Shown here: in pieces, positions 9,220-18,708 of the stretch | How positions within the stretch are numbered: the stretch's first letter is position 1 | Layout of the letters: each line of letters begins with the position of its first letter | Assembly (NCBI GenBank): GCA_020846535.1 | Contig: JADLDR010000151.1 | Span: 1 to 45,998, forward strand | Length of the DNA: 45,998 nt | Source: Armatimonadota bacterium | Lineage (GTDB): Bacteria; Armatimonadota; JADLDR01 | Reading direction: 5' to 3' | The notes under the pieces: model-generated | Told to the model about the DNA's origin: nothing | Seen by the model: only the letters and a program-made list of their open reading frames with translations | The model's database searches: none | Position numbers and translations under genes: made by a program

Positions 9220-10539
9220 TCAGAGATTGCTCGATACGGTTTCCGATACCGGCAGGGGGAAGCGTTCGGCATCGCCCTCAATCGGCTTGAATTCCCAGTC
9301 GGCATCGAAGAGAATACCCATCCCGTCCATGCGGTCGGGGATCGCTCCGGTCCCGTAGACATCGGCATGCACCACCGTAAGCCTGTACGCCTTGATGATC
9401 CGGTCCGCGTCCTGCTGCGGGGTTTTGCCGAAGGCAGCGGTGATAAAATACTCGCCTGCCACCAGAGGCAGACGGGGGATGCGGCAGGTGAAGATACCTC
9501 TGGGCGGGCCGTTGACGATTCTAGCCCCTTTGGTCATCTTGTTGTTGATGGCAAAGGCCCGCTGGGCCTCCGGGTTCTCGAATGTCAGGCGGATGATGGG
9601 CTGGCGGACGATATCGTCGGTCTCATACTCGACATGGAAATAAACTTCCCCACCCATGGGGGCCGTGGTGATGATGTTGCCCCCTGCATCGGTCATCCAC
9701 ATCTGTTTGAGAGAGGGGACCATATCGGGCAGGCGGCCCGGGTGGTTCCACAGATCGGAAACCCGCTCGATATCGACATGAAAGGTGTTGTGGATGTAGC
9801 GATGTACGGCCTGGCCGGGAACGGAATCCATCACCACCTTGCCCGATTCCAGAAGAATGCAGCGCGTGGTCATCGCCTGGATCGCAGCCATGCTGTGGCT
9901 GACGAACAGGACGGTGCGCCCCTCTTTGGCCTCCTGCCCCATCTTGCCCAGGCACTTCTGCTGGAAGGGGAGGTCGCCGACCGCAAGCACTTCGTCCAGG
10001 ATGAGGACATCCGGCTCCAGGTGGGCCGCCACCGCAAAGGCCAGGCGCACGTACATGCCGCTCGAATAGCGTTTGACCGGCGTATCGATGAACTGCTCGA
10101 TTTCGGAGAAGGCCACGATCTCATCGAATTTGCGCTCGATTTCACGGCGGCTCATCCCCAGGATCGCGCCGTTCAGGAAGATGTTTTCTCGCCCGGTCAG
10201 GTCGGCGTGAAAGCCGGTGCCGACCTCCAGCAAGGAGCTGATTCGCCCGTGGAGGGTGGCTTTGCCCCGGGTCGGCTTGGTGATCCCGGATAGAATCTTC
10301 AGGAGCGTGCTTTTCCCGGAGCCGTTGCGCCCGATGATCCCCAGCACTTCCCCCTGCTTCAGCTCGAAATTGACATCGTTCAAGGCCCAGATGGTGGACT
10401 CTTCCTCTCCATCGCGCCGATGGAGAAGCTTCCGGAAACTTTCAGACATCGCTTCTTTCAAATTCCGGGAGCGATTCTGAAGCCGCCCGATTCGATACTG
10501 CTTGCTCAATCCCTCGACTCTTAAAGCTGCATCCGACAT
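9220..10539 (-). CDS. wzt: Polysaccharide ABC transporter ATPase with Wzt C-terminal domain
   Basis: A 439-residue ATPase of the O-antigen/teichoic-acid export class. Walker A is IIGRNGSGKSTLLKILSG, the signature is RYSSGMYVRLAFA (the SSGM form typical of Wzt/TagH), and Walker B is DVLILDEVLAVGD. After about residue 255 there is an extra domain of roughly 180 residues with beta-strand character (EVYFHVEYETDD, GIFTCRIPRLPLVAGEYFITAAF). In known Wzt proteins this domain binds the modified non-reducing end of the glycan. I chose the ATG at 10539, preceded by AGGAGACAAG; an upstream in-frame ATG adds 13 residues without a better ribosome site. It pairs with the permease at 10836, from which it is separated by about 300 bp holding a repeat element. 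Confidence 0.95.
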   Translation of the reverse strand: MSDAALRVEGLSKQYRIGRLQNRSRNLKEAMSESFRKLLHRRDGEEESTIWALNDVNFELKQGEVLGIIGRNGSGKSTLLKILSGITKPTRGKATLHGRISSLLEVGTGFHADLTGRENIFLNGAILGMSRREIERKFDEIVAFSEIEQFIDTPVKRYSSGMYVRLAFAVAAHLEPDVLILDEVLAVGDLPFQQKCLGKMGQEAKEGRTVLFVSHSMAAIQAMTTRCILLESGKVVMDSVPGQAVHRYIHNTFHVDIERVSDLWNHPGRLPDMVPSLKQMWMTDAGGNIITTAPMGGEVYFHVEYETDDIVRQPIIRLTFENPEAQRAFAINNKMTKGARIVNGPPRGIFTCRIPRLPLVAGEYFITAAFGKTPQQDADRIIKAYRLTVVHADVYGTGAIPDRMDGMGILFDADWEFKPIEGDAERFPLPVSETVSSNL

Positions 10540-10672
10540 CAGCGAATCTTGTCTCCTTTTCTCTTTCGAAAGCCCCATGGGATCTACCCACGATGTGGCA
10601 GGCTATCAATCATTCATTATAAGACCGATTGCTCAAAAGCGCCATCCGTATTTTTACGAGTATTTGCGGCCT

Positions 10673-10802
10673 AAACAGCACCCCCCAACCCCCCGGCTTC
10701 GGGGAGGCTGAGATCGTGCGTCCTCTGGGTAATCTTTCAAATTACCCCAAGGCCACTCCCCCCGCTGAAGTCTGGCGGGGGGCCGGGAGGCGGTTGCCTT
10801 TA
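10673..10802. repeat. Dispersed GC-rich palindromic repeat, copy B
   Basis: This copy lies in the 296-bp gap between wzm and wzt, two subunits of one transporter. It shares the CCCCGGCTTCGGGG hairpin and GGCTGAGATCGTGCGT segment with the copy at 40928-41055, and the CCCAAGGCC and GGGGGGCCG segments with the copy at 7858-7989. The left end and the reverse complement of the right end are both C-rich, as in imperfect terminal inverted repeats. It could form strong mRNA hairpins between the two cistrons. The rest of the gap (10540-10672, 10803-10835) shows no gene. Confidence 0.75.
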
Positions 10803-10835
10803 ACGCTTTCCAGACCGCCCTCCGGCTTATGCCGG

Positions 10836-11726
10836 CTATATAATATCGGCGAAGGTGCGCTCCATCCGCTTGAAATAAAGAAGGCCCGTGAAGAGCAGCA
10901 CCAGCACCACGCTTCCGCTGACAGCCATCAGGCCGATGTCGGGGATTGTCCTGCCCAGCATCGCCCAGCGGAACCCCTCCACCACGCCGACCATCGGGTT
11001 CAGGCTGTAGAGCAGTTTCCACCTATCGGGAACCAGGCTGAGCGGATAGGCCACCGGCGTAGCGTACATCCATATCTGGATGACGAAGGGAATGAGATAG
11101 CCCACATCTCGGTACTGCACATGGAGGGCGCAGGACCAGAGGCCTATCGCAAGGGCGGTCATCATCGCCAGGAGGATGAACAGAGGCAGGGCGAGTACGC
11201 CGAGGGTCGGGGTGAAGCGGAACCAGACCATCATGCCGATCAGGATGGCGAACGCCAGCAGGAAATCGACCAGAGGCGTGATCACCGAGGAGAGCGGGAT
11301 AATGAGCCTGGGGAAATAGACTTTGGAGATCAGGCCCGAGCTGCCGACCAGGCTGACCCCGCCCCGGCTGAGGGCCTGGGAGAAATAGTTCCAGGGGAGC
11401 AGGGCGGTATAGGAGAATATCGGATAGGGAATGCCGTCCGAAGGCACTTTGGCGAATTTGCTGAAAACCATCGTAAAGACTACCATCGTCATGAAGGGCT
11501 GTAAAATCGCCCAGGCCGCGCCGATGACGGTCTGCTTATATCTCACCTTCACATCCCGCCAGATCAGCAGGTAAAGCAGCTCCCGGAAATGCCAGATATC
11601 CTTGAGATCCAACTGAAAGATGCTTCTTTGCGGCTGAATGCTGACGGTCGGCAAAGGCTTGCCGCTTCTTTTCGATCCCTTGCCGATTGCGGCGATATCT
11701 TCTTGGGGTGTTTCTGTGCGATCCAA
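10836..11726 (-). CDS. wzm: Polysaccharide ABC transporter permease (ABC-2 type)
   Basis: A 296-residue ABC-2 permease. FRELLYLLIWRDVKVRYKQT is the conserved amphipathic interface helix before the first membrane span, ILQPFMTMVVFTMVFSKFAK the first span, and YLIPFVIQIWMYATPVAYPL near the C-terminus is the family hallmark, followed by LNPMVGVVEGFRWAML. Six membrane segments are visible. I chose a TTG start at 11726 because AGGAG lies 10 nt upstream; the frame stays open further upstream but overlaps the end of the preceding gene. With Wzt it would flip or export the lipid-linked glycan across the inner membrane. Confidence 0.93.
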   Translation of the reverse strand: MDRTETPQEDIAAIGKGSKRSGKPLPTVSIQPQRSIFQLDLKDIWHFRELLYLLIWRDVKVRYKQTVIGAAWAILQPFMTMVVFTMVFSKFAKVPSDGIPYPIFSYTALLPWNYFSQALSRGGVSLVGSSGLISKVYFPRLIIPLSSVITPLVDFLLAFAILIGMMVWFRFTPTLGVLALPLFILLAMMTALAIGLWSCALHVQYRDVGYLIPFVIQIWMYATPVAYPLSLVPDRWKLLYSLNPMVGVVEGFRWAMLGRTIPDIGLMAVSGSVVLVLLFTGLLYFKRMERTFADII

Positions 11727-11742
11727 ATGGCTGATACTCCTT

Positions 11743-13497
11743 TCAAAATGCCTGGCGGATTCGGGATTCGGGGCTGCCGCCTTCCTCCAGCCGATAGATG
11801 CGTATGGTCGGGCCCGCCAGCGATTCACCGGGCCGAAATTCCTCGATTAGACGCCAGCCTTGTTGCGGGGAGGCTCCTGCAAAAAGGCTGCGGTAAAAAG
11901 CCTGCTTTTTCGTGAATTCCGGGTAGAGCGGGTTGCCCAGGTCGAGCGCCCCCTCGATATAGCGGTCGTACGCGCCGCTAGAGACGATCAGATAAGAAAC
12001 CCCCAAGCGTCTGGCCCGATCCGTGGTCATAAACGACGGCTCCAGGGCGGACACTATCTCGAAAGCCTTTTGCGCTTCATAATGCCTGCGGAGGCGGGAC
12101 CGAAGCGACCGGCTCAGGCTTTTGATCTTCGAAGAGTCGAAGACGCTCCAGTTATAGAGAGGCGGGCCGTAAATGAGCGCATCCATCGCGATTCTGGTTT
12201 TGGCCGGTATATTTTGCTCGATCCACTCCTTGGCGGCCATCTGGGTGAACGATTTGCCGGTTCTCGCATTCACCTCGGACGCGATTGAGGACAGCGGGGC
12301 GATGACCGACAGGGCCGCCAGCCCATATATCCAGGGAGCCAGGCGGGGGCGAAGCCGCGCCCACCGCTCGCCGAAAGATACGCCGGAGATGCAGGCCAAA
12401 GGATATACGGACAGCATATAGTGCAGCGAAATACGCGGGGAGCTACCAACCCACAGGTATAGCGGGACGGTGAAAAGCGCCAGAAGGCCGTAGGCCACTC
12501 GCTCAGGGCCGGGCCGGAGCGCCTTCCATATCATTCGCCCCAATCCCAGAATCATCAGCAGTCCCAGCCCTGCTGTCTTCGCTAGTTCCGCCAGAGGCCA
12601 TATGAACAAAGCGCCCCGGCCTGTCGTGGCATACTCGTTTTTCAGCAGGCCGAACAGGGCCAGGCATTGATGGACGGCTTCCCGGAAATCGGTGATGAAA
12701 TAGGGATTCAGCAGCAGATAGACGGGGGGGACGACAGCGAACCAGAGCCAGGGCGCAAGCGACTGCCCGTTCCGCCGGGACAGCCGCCCGGCAAGGCAGA
12801 AGCCCGGAAAGAGAACCGGGGCCACATTGATCCGGAAGGAAACCGCGACCGCGGACCAGAAGACGCCCCATCGAAACGCTTGCAGAGAATCTTCCCGGGC
12901 CGTTTTCAGCCAGTAAAAGAGAGCGATCAGGCAGGCCAGTTCGGTCACGCTTTCCGGCAGCGCCCACCGCGAGCGAAAGTATTCCAGAGGGAAGCAGGCA
13001 TAGAGGAACACGGCCAGAAGGCAGAAGCGGTACGACATGAAAAAGCAGGCGATCCGGTAGATCAGATAAAGCGCCGCCACGCTCGCCAGGACCGAGATCC
13101 AGCGCCCCAGGAGGTAGAACATGGTGCGGTCGGTCAGGAATTGAAAGATCAGATCATCTACCCCATGGAATTTTCCTGCCACTAAGCCTGCGACAAAATA
13201 AAAGCCGTATGCGATGAGCAGCAGAAAGCTGTAGGGAGACGGCATAAAGAAATTCGGCAAGCTGTGGAACGCCTGGGAGTAGGAGCGGTGGGCCGCCACC
13301 AGGAGGGCGGTTTCCACAAAGTATTTCTCGTCTCCTCCCGGAGAGGCGATGATATCGGGCAGGCCGCGGGAGAGTCCCAGGATCCGAACCGTTCCGACCG
13401 CCGCCATGATGGCCCAGAGCATCGGCGGAACGGTAAATTTCTTTCCCCCCGTGGCTCTGTCGAAACCATTTTCAGTTGATCGCTCGCCTGTCTGCAT
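11743..13497 (-). CDS. GT39-like polytopic membrane glycosyltransferase
   Basis: A 584-residue integral membrane protein. After a short polar N-terminus, LWAIMAAVGTVRILGLS is the first span, followed by an external loop with PGGDEKYFVETALLV. The acidic DE pair there matches the catalytic loop position of GT39/ArnT-type (GT-C) transferases that use a polyprenyl-phosphate sugar. About ten hydrophobic segments follow up to residue about 400, then a soluble C-terminal domain. It ends 17 nt before the start of wzm. It probably adds or modifies a sugar on the periplasmic side of the membrane. It lacks the multiple-spanning pattern of a flippase, and I see no Wzx or Wzy gene in the window. Confidence 0.8.
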   Translation of the reverse strand: MQTGERSTENGFDRATGGKKFTVPPMLWAIMAAVGTVRILGLSRGLPDIIASPGGDEKYFVETALLVAAHRSYSQAFHSLPNFFMPSPYSFLLLIAYGFYFVAGLVAGKFHGVDDLIFQFLTDRTMFYLLGRWISVLASVAALYLIYRIACFFMSYRFCLLAVFLYACFPLEYFRSRWALPESVTELACLIALFYWLKTAREDSLQAFRWGVFWSAVAVSFRINVAPVLFPGFCLAGRLSRRNGQSLAPWLWFAVVPPVYLLLNPYFITDFREAVHQCLALFGLLKNEYATTGRGALFIWPLAELAKTAGLGLLMILGLGRMIWKALRPGPERVAYGLLALFTVPLYLWVGSSPRISLHYMLSVYPLACISGVSFGERWARLRPRLAPWIYGLAALSVIAPLSSIASEVNARTGKSFTQMAAKEWIEQNIPAKTRIAMDALIYGPPLYNWSVFDSSKIKSLSRSLRSRLRRHYEAQKAFEIVSALEPSFMTTDRARRLGVSYLIVSSGAYDRYIEGALDLGNPLYPEFTKKQAFYRSLFAGASPQQGWRLIEEFRPGESLAGPTIRIYRLEEGGSPESRIRQAF

Positions 13498-13554
13498 GAT
13501 TCTATCGTCCGGCTGCGCCCGCGCATCGCCTCTTTTCTGCGGTGAAATCGTGTC

Positions 13555-14706
13555 TTAAACTTTCCGAAAAACGTCCAGATAGCGGGCGGCGGCCTGCCGC
13601 CATGTGAACTCGGTCCGGGCCACTTCGAGGCCGGCCTTCCCCAGGCGCTCGCGTTCATCGGGAGCGCCAAGAAGCCGGGCGATCCCCTCGGCCAGGGCTT
13701 CCGCCGAGCCCGCTTCCACAAGCCAGCCTGTCCTGCCGTGTTCTATGATTTCCGGGATCCCTCCGGTCCGGCAGGCCAGCACTGCCCGCCCTGCAAGCAT
13801 TCCTTCCAGGACAACGATGCCGAACGGCTCGTCGCGGGAGGGAACGATGATCAGTTCGGCTCCCTGCATCCAGCGGTAGACCTGGGGCGGGGAAAGCCTG
13901 CCCAGAAGATGAACCCGCTCGCTCAGGCCCGACTGCCCGATCAACGCTTCCAGCCGCCGCTTCTCCGGCCCGTCCCCTCCGATATAAAGATGGCGCTCCA
14001 GGCCCCCGGCCTGCCGGAAGGCGCTGACAAGCAGGTCGAAGCCTTTTTTATGCACCAGACGGCCTACCGCGAACAGGTAGGGATGGGGGGGCGGCTCGAC
14101 CGATTCCGTTTCCGGGGGCAGCGGGCTGACCCCGTTATGGGTCACATAGGCTTTGCCTTGCAGGGAAGCCTCAAGGCCGCTTTCTTTCAGCAGGAAAGCG
14201 GAGCAGGCGGTCACGGCATGGGAGCGATCCAGGAGCCGCCCCTGCACCCACCGCCGCCAGGAGGACTGCCGGGGCAGGGTGCGGACATCCTCACCGTGCA
14301 GGGACACGACCAGTTTGAAATCGAGCAGGCGAGAAGCGATCCAGGCATAGCCGCAGGCGTCCCCGGCAAAATGGACGTTCAGAATATCGGGCCTGAGCCT
14401 GCGGAGCAGAATCAGCCACCGGGCCAGAGAGATCGGAAGAAGGCCGACCTGGGCGATATATTTGATAAGGTTCGTCGCGCTCAGAGGTGGCAGCGAAAGG
14501 CCGGCAAAGAGGATCCGATGCACCGGAACCCCATCCATTTCCTCATAGGCGCTCAGGGAGCGCGGGTAGCGATTGGTGACGATTTCCACCCGGTGGCCCG
14601 CCGCCTGGAACTCCTGGGCAAGATAACGGATCGCCGTTTGCAGCCCTCCCACGCACGGGAGGTAGCTGGCCGGAACCAGGACGATTTTCAAGGGCCGAGC
14701 GGGCAT
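13555..14706 (-). CDS. GT4 family glycosyltransferase
   Basis: A 383-residue group 1 transferase with a textbook layout. KIVLVPASYLPCVGGLQTAI is the acceptor-side glycine loop, VVSLHGEDVRTLPR the middle, and LFAVGRLVHKKGFDLLVSAF, LYIGGDGPEKRRLEALI and PSRDEPFGIVVLEGMLAGRA the donor domain with the E-x7-E motif. The start is the ATG at 14706, which overlaps the stop of the EpsI gene by one base (TGATG), a sign of translational coupling. The frame is open for 40 codons upstream but runs through the EpsI gene. It is the first cytoplasmic glycosyltransferase after the exosortase pair and may add the second sugar of the chain. Confidence 0.9.
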   Translation of the reverse strand: MPARPLKIVLVPASYLPCVGGLQTAIRYLAQEFQAAGHRVEIVTNRYPRSLSAYEEMDGVPVHRILFAGLSLPPLSATNLIKYIAQVGLLPISLARWLILLRRLRPDILNVHFAGDACGYAWIASRLLDFKLVVSLHGEDVRTLPRQSSWRRWVQGRLLDRSHAVTACSAFLLKESGLEASLQGKAYVTHNGVSPLPPETESVEPPPHPYLFAVGRLVHKKGFDLLVSAFRQAGGLERHLYIGGDGPEKRRLEALIGQSGLSERVHLLGRLSPPQVYRWMQGAELIIVPSRDEPFGIVVLEGMLAGRAVLACRTGGIPEIIEHGRTGWLVEAGSAEALAEGIARLLGAPDERERLGKAGLEVARTEFTWRQAAARYLDVFRKV

Positions 14707-15374
14707 CAGGGCTGGCTGGAAGCCTGCCGGAGCGTATCTTTCTTGACCATCCGGGCGATATGGACGGCTATCTCCCTGTTCGCCGCCGAAACGTTTTCCC
14801 TCATCTTCTCCTCGCTGCCGGACCACCAGTCTGAGACGCGGACAAAGGCGCTCAGAGAAGGCTTCTGGTTGCGGAGCCGTTCTTTGAGCCTGCCCCAGAG
14901 AAATTCTTGCGGGGTGGCGGCCCGGATCGTATCTGAGGAAAGCCAGTAGGAAACGATAGCGGTATTGCCCTGCTGGTCTTTGATCCTCAGCGTCTTGATC
15001 TCGAAGGGCAGGCTTTCGCCTGCGATAGCGAACCGGCTGATATCGACCTTTTCGACCGCCCAGCCTCCGCCGAACAGGCAGCTTTCCGGGGTGTGGAACT
15101 CATCGTTGGGGCCGTAAATGACCACCAGTTCCACCCGTCTCCCGGGGCCTGTATAAAAGCGCCTGAGCATCTGGCTGTTCGGGAAGCTCTCCACCACGCG
15201 GTCTTCGAACTTATCGTCCTGCCCCTGCCAGCCGCCCGCCAGCTTCATCGGAATCTGACTGAAATTCACCGACTTGGGAACCTCAGGCGTCGGGGGCATG
15301 AAGGCGCGATCCAAAAAGATCGCCAGTACAAAGACAATGGCTAATGTTAAAGCTGGAACCGGAGCTTTCGGCAT
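14706..15374 (-). CDS. epsI: EpsI-family exosortase-associated protein
   Basis: A 222-residue protein with one N-terminal membrane anchor (PALTLAIVFVLAIFLDRAF) and an exported domain. The domain carries the EpsI pattern: GWQGQD near the start, RRVELVVIYGPNDEFHTPESCLFGGGW, where the His and Cys are the conserved residues of this family, and VSYWL plus FLWGRL further on. EpsI proteins are encoded with, or fused to, exosortases in EPS loci; their exact task is not established. The ATG at 15374 lies inside the exosortase gene (28-nt overlap) and is preceded by AGGGAAGG. Its stop overlaps the start of the next gene by one base, so exosortase, EpsI and GT4 look translationally coupled. Confidence 0.88.
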   Translation of the reverse strand: MPKAPVPALTLAIVFVLAIFLDRAFMPPTPEVPKSVNFSQIPMKLAGGWQGQDDKFEDRVVESFPNSQMLRRFYTGPGRRVELVVIYGPNDEFHTPESCLFGGGWAVEKVDISRFAIAGESLPFEIKTLRIKDQQGNTAIVSYWLSSDTIRAATPQEFLWGRLKERLRNQKPSLSAFVRVSDWWSGSEEKMRENVSAANREIAVHIARMVKKDTLRQASSQP

Positions 15375-16201
15375 CCTATTGCCTTCCCTAATCCCATCAG
15401 ACAAACGAATGTGAGAATCATCACGAGAAAGCCGGAGTAGTCATGAAAGACATGCATGGCGTCTTCGCCCCATTGGTATCCCACTAAATAAATGAGAAAA
15501 ATCCGCACGCTGTTCGCCAGGAGGCTCAATGGCACCACCAGCGCCACAAGGAGCCACCGTTTCCAGGCCGCCACATCCATCAGATAGACATAGAGCGTCG
15601 CAAAGGCCAGCATGGCGATCAGAAGCCGGAAACCACTGCACTCGTTCCCTACCAGAACGCTGAAATCCCAGGCGATGATCGCCGTTCCTTCCTGACGGCC
15701 CTCCATGCCGCAGAGGTTCACCATTTTGGTAGCCAGCCAGGTCGAAGCCAGCTGGATGCGAAGCGTCAGGGGCAGCATCAGAAATTGCGGCAACGGGAGG
15801 GCGTAGCCCAGATATAGCACCCCCGCCTGCGCCGCCCGCCAGACGGCAGGGCCGTACATCACCAGGACAGAGCCGATCAGGGTCAGCAGGAGGGTCAGGC
15901 CGGAAATAGCGAAGGCCCGCATCCAGTGGGCCAGGATATGCACCAGCAGCGAGGGCAGGATCAGGGCCAGGCCCCAGTAGAGAGGACGGCGCAGGGCTTC
16001 GCGGAGTTTGTCGCGGCTCAGCCAGAGGATGAATAGAGAAATAAACGGCACGAGCGTCCCGTGGGAATAATTGCTATCTTTCTTCATCCACTCGGTCCAG
16101 AGGCTCATGAAATAGGGAGCCCACAGGGCGGCGATAAGAGCCAGCAGAACGACCCCCCATACGCGCTCCGCTCTCTCCTGGGGGTTCAGAGTCTTCTCTA
16201 T
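15347..16201 (-). CDS. Exosortase (EpsH/Xrt family), probable ATA start
   Basis: An integral membrane cysteine transpeptidase-like enzyme. The catalytic set of exosortases is present: Cys in VGNECSGFRLLIAML, Arg in LLANSVRIFLIYLVGY and His in MHVFHDYSGFLVMIL. SNYSHGTLVPFISLFILWLS is the family's N-terminal hallmark. Exosortases recognise C-terminal PEP-CTERM-type tails and sit in EPS loci; no such target protein is visible here. The first ordinary start is the ATG at 16108, but that removes the first membrane span. The frame continues upstream for 31 codons to an ATA at 16201, encoding RVWGVVLLALIAALWAPYF, and an AAGGAG lies 8 nt before that ATA. The ATA overlaps the stop of the preceding gene. 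I therefore extend the gene to 16201 (284 aa), with 16108 as the conservative alternative. Confidence 0.85.
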   Translation of the reverse strand: MEKTLNPQERAERVWGVVLLALIAALWAPYFMSLWTEWMKKDSNYSHGTLVPFISLFILWLSRDKLREALRRPLYWGLALILPSLLVHILAHWMRAFAISGLTLLLTLIGSVLVMYGPAVWRAAQAGVLYLGYALPLPQFLMLPLTLRIQLASTWLATKMVNLCGMEGRQEGTAIIAWDFSVLVGNECSGFRLLIAMLAFATLYVYLMDVAAWKRWLLVALVVPLSLLANSVRIFLIYLVGYQWGEDAMHVFHDYSGFLVMILTFVCLMGLGKAIGCRKLRFQL

Positions 16202-18708
16202 TTTTCTCGCTCCTTGTTCACCATCGACAGCGGTTCCCGGTCGAATCCGAGGGTCACCGTCGGCTTATAGGGTTTCGTTTTGACCTGAAAACCGGGTGCC
16301 AGGTCGGAAAGGATTTCCCGGATACCCTGGCGGTCGCACCGCTTGGCCGCCATCCATAGATCTTTCAGCGCCGCTTCGATCTTGCCGGGCGGGGCGTCTT
16401 CCAATTGATAGTTGGAGAAGATGCGCTCATGTCGGGTAGCGCGCCGGACCTCCTCCGGGGCGACCAACTCTTCATGCAGCTTCTCGCCGGGTCGGGGGCC
16501 GGTGAAGGCGATGGAAATGTCTTTGCCCGGAACGTAACCGGCAAGGCGGATCAGGGATTTGGCAAGATCCAGGATTTTGACCGGCTCGCCCATGTCCAGC
16601 ACGAAAATCTCCCCTCCGGTTCCCATTGCCCCGGCCTGGAGGGTGAGCTGCACCGCCTCCGGGATGGTCATGAAGTAGCGGGTCATCTCCGGGTGGGTGA
16701 CGGTGACCGGGCCGCCCCGCTCGATCTGAGCCTTGAGGGTCGGGACGACACTGCCCCGGCTCCCCAGCACATTGCCGAAGCGGACGATCATGAATCGGGT
16801 ATGGCCTCCGGAGAGGGAGCGAACGATCATCTCCGCCACCCGCTTGGAGGCCCCCATGATGCTGGAGGGAGAGACCGCCTTATCGGTGGAGATCAGCACG
16901 AAAGCCTTGACCCGGCAGGCCCGGGCGATCTCCGCCAGGTTCTTCGTGCCGAAGACGTTGTTCTTGATGGCCTCTTCCGGATTGTCTTCCATCAGGGGCA
17001 CATGCTTGTGGGCGGCGGCGTGGAACACCACGGTCGGCTTGAATTCCTCGAAAACCGCCTCCAGCTTGTCCCGGTCCTGCATATCGGCGATGATCGGGAT
17101 GGCCCTGAAGTGGTGATTGTTGAATAGCTCCTGCTCGATGGAGAAGATGCTGTTCTCCCCATGGCCCAGCACCATCAGTTCCGCCGGGCCGACATTGACA
17201 ATCTGACGGCAAATCTCGGACCCGATGGAGCCGCCCGCGCCCGTCACCAGAACTCGCTCCCCCTGAAGGTAGGCGGCCACTTCCTGCATATCGCTTTTCA
17301 CCGGCTCGCGGGAGAGGAGGTCTTCCAGCTCGATGTTGCGAAGCTGGCTCAGCTTGGCCTCCCCGCCGATGATCTCCGGCAGGGACGGGATGATGCTTAC
17401 CCGGGCGTTGGTCACGATGCATTTATGCACGATCTCTTTGAGCCGGGAGGCCGTGAGGGAGGGCAGGGTGATCACCACCTCGTCCACCTGGCGATTCTCC
17501 ACGATGCGGTTCAGGTCGGTCTCCGTCCCCAGGACCGGCAGGCCGTGGATCTCGGTGTAGAGCTTTTTAGGATCGTCGTCCACAAAACCGATGGGCTGGT
17601 AGATGCTGCGCTTCTGCTGCATTTCGCGGGCGATCATCTCCCCGGCGTCTCCCGCGCCGTAGATCAAGGTGCGGAGGCGTATGGGATCGAGCTGGGGCCG
17701 GAGGGTTTCATAGGCGACTCGCATGAGGATGCGGTAGCCGAGCAGCAGAAAGAGAGTCACGCCGGCATCGATGGCGATGACCGAATAGGGGTAGTAATCC
17801 AGGGGCATCAGCAGGCAGACGAGCGCAAAGCCCGCGCCGGAGGCGAGAGCCGCCTGGAGCATCGAAAAGCCTTCCGTGATGGAGGTGTACCGCCAGAAGG
17901 CATGGTAAAGGCCGAAATAACAGAGCGCGCCCAGCCGCAGGCCCACCAGTGAAACCGCCAGGGCCGGAAACGCATTGAGGTACTCTTCCGGGATATCGCC
18001 TTCATAGACGAAGACGAAAGCGATGTACAGCGAGAAGACGATCCCGGCGATATCCAGGCCCACCTTGATCGCCATACGTAGCAAGCCGGGCAGTTTGTAG
18101 GCTTCCTTGTGGACAACCTGGAGCAGCGTTTTTATGAAGATGATCAGATCGAGCTTGAGGCTCTGATCGTTAACGTAGCGGAGGTCGTAGCCGAGTTTTT
18201 TGGGAAGAATCTGCTCGATGTAGAAATCATGCACATCCTCGCCCCGATCCTTACACATCTGGAGCAGGGTTTCCTCATCGGCGTATTCGAGCTGAGTCAG
18301 GCCAGTGAGTCCGGGCCGGACGGACAGCACGCGAAGCTGTTCTTCGGTATAGTGTTCGATATAGTGCATCACCTCGGGCCTCGGCCCGACCAGGCTCATC
18401 TCGCCCTTCAGAATGTTGAGAAGCTGGGGCAGTTCGTCCAGCTTGGCTTTCCGCAGAAAGCGTCCGATCCGGGTGATGCGATCATCGTCGGCCCGGGTGA
18501 TCTTCAGCCCGGTATCCCCCGGGTTGTGCTTCATGGTGCGGAACTTGTAAAGATCGAATTCCTTTCCGTTCAGCCCGACCCGCTTCTGCTTGTAAAACAC
18601 CGGCCCCGGCGATTCCCTTTTGATGAGAACGGACACGATAAGGGCCAGCGGCATGAGCAGGAAAAGCCCAAGGGCGGACACGACGATATCGGCAGCTCGT
18701 TTGATCAT
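16198..18708 (-). CDS. Fusion of initiating sugar-phosphate transferase and CapD-type nucleotide-sugar dehydratase
   Basis: An 836-residue fusion. Residues 1-200 are a monotopic phosphoglycosyl transferase: a hydrophobic N-terminal segment, [19 protein letters not shown] and [24 protein letters not shown] motifs ending in PRPE. This enzyme class starts the glycan by moving a sugar phosphate to undecaprenyl phosphate. Residues about 210-305 hold four membrane segments. Residues 344 on ([16 protein letters not shown]) are the first Rossmann domain, and residues 486-790 the CapD/PglF-type dehydratase ([36 protein letters not shown]). The Met in SIMGASK replaces the usual catalytic Tyr, as in known CapD/PglF enzymes. 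The fusion would make a 4-keto sugar and hold the initiating transferase in one chain. The ATG at 18708 is followed directly by the signature MIKRAADIV. Confidence 0.93.
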   Translation of the reverse strand: MIKRAADIVVSALGLFLLMPLALIVSVLIKRESPGPVFYKQKRVGLNGKEFDLYKFRTMKHNPGDTGLKITRADDDRITRIGRFLRKAKLDELPQLLNILKGEMSLVGPRPEVMHYIEHYTEEQLRVLSVRPGLTGLTQLEYADEETLLQMCKDRGEDVHDFYIEQILPKKLGYDLRYVNDQSLKLDLIIFIKTLLQVVHKEAYKLPGLLRMAIKVGLDIAGIVFSLYIAFVFVYEGDIPEEYLNAFPALAVSLVGLRLGALCYFGLYHAFWRYTSITEGFSMLQAALASGAGFALVCLLMPLDYYPYSVIAIDAGVTLFLLLGYRILMRVAYETLRPQLDPIRLRTLIYGAGDAGEMIAREMQQKRSIYQPIGFVDDDPKKLYTEIHGLPVLGTETDLNRIVENRQVDEVVITLPSLTASRLKEIVHKCIVTNARVSIIPSLPEIIGGEAKLSQLRNIELEDLLSREPVKSDMQEVAAYLQGERVLVTGAGGSIGSEICRQIVNVGPAELMVLGHGENSIFSIEQELFNNHHFRAIPIIADMQDRDKLEAVFEEFKPTVVFHAAAHKHVPLMEDNPEEAIKNNVFGTKNLAEIARACRVKAFVLISTDKAVSPSSIMGASKRVAEMIVRSLSGGHTRFMIVRFGNVLGSRGSVVPTLKAQIERGGPVTVTHPEMTRYFMTIPEAVQLTLQAGAMGTGGEIFVLDMGEPVKILDLAKSLIRLAGYVPGKDISIAFTGPRPGEKLHEELVAPEEVRRATRHERIFSNYQLEDAPPGKIEAALKDLWMAAKRCDRQGIREILSDLAPGFQVKTKPYKPTVTLGFDREPLSMVNKEREK

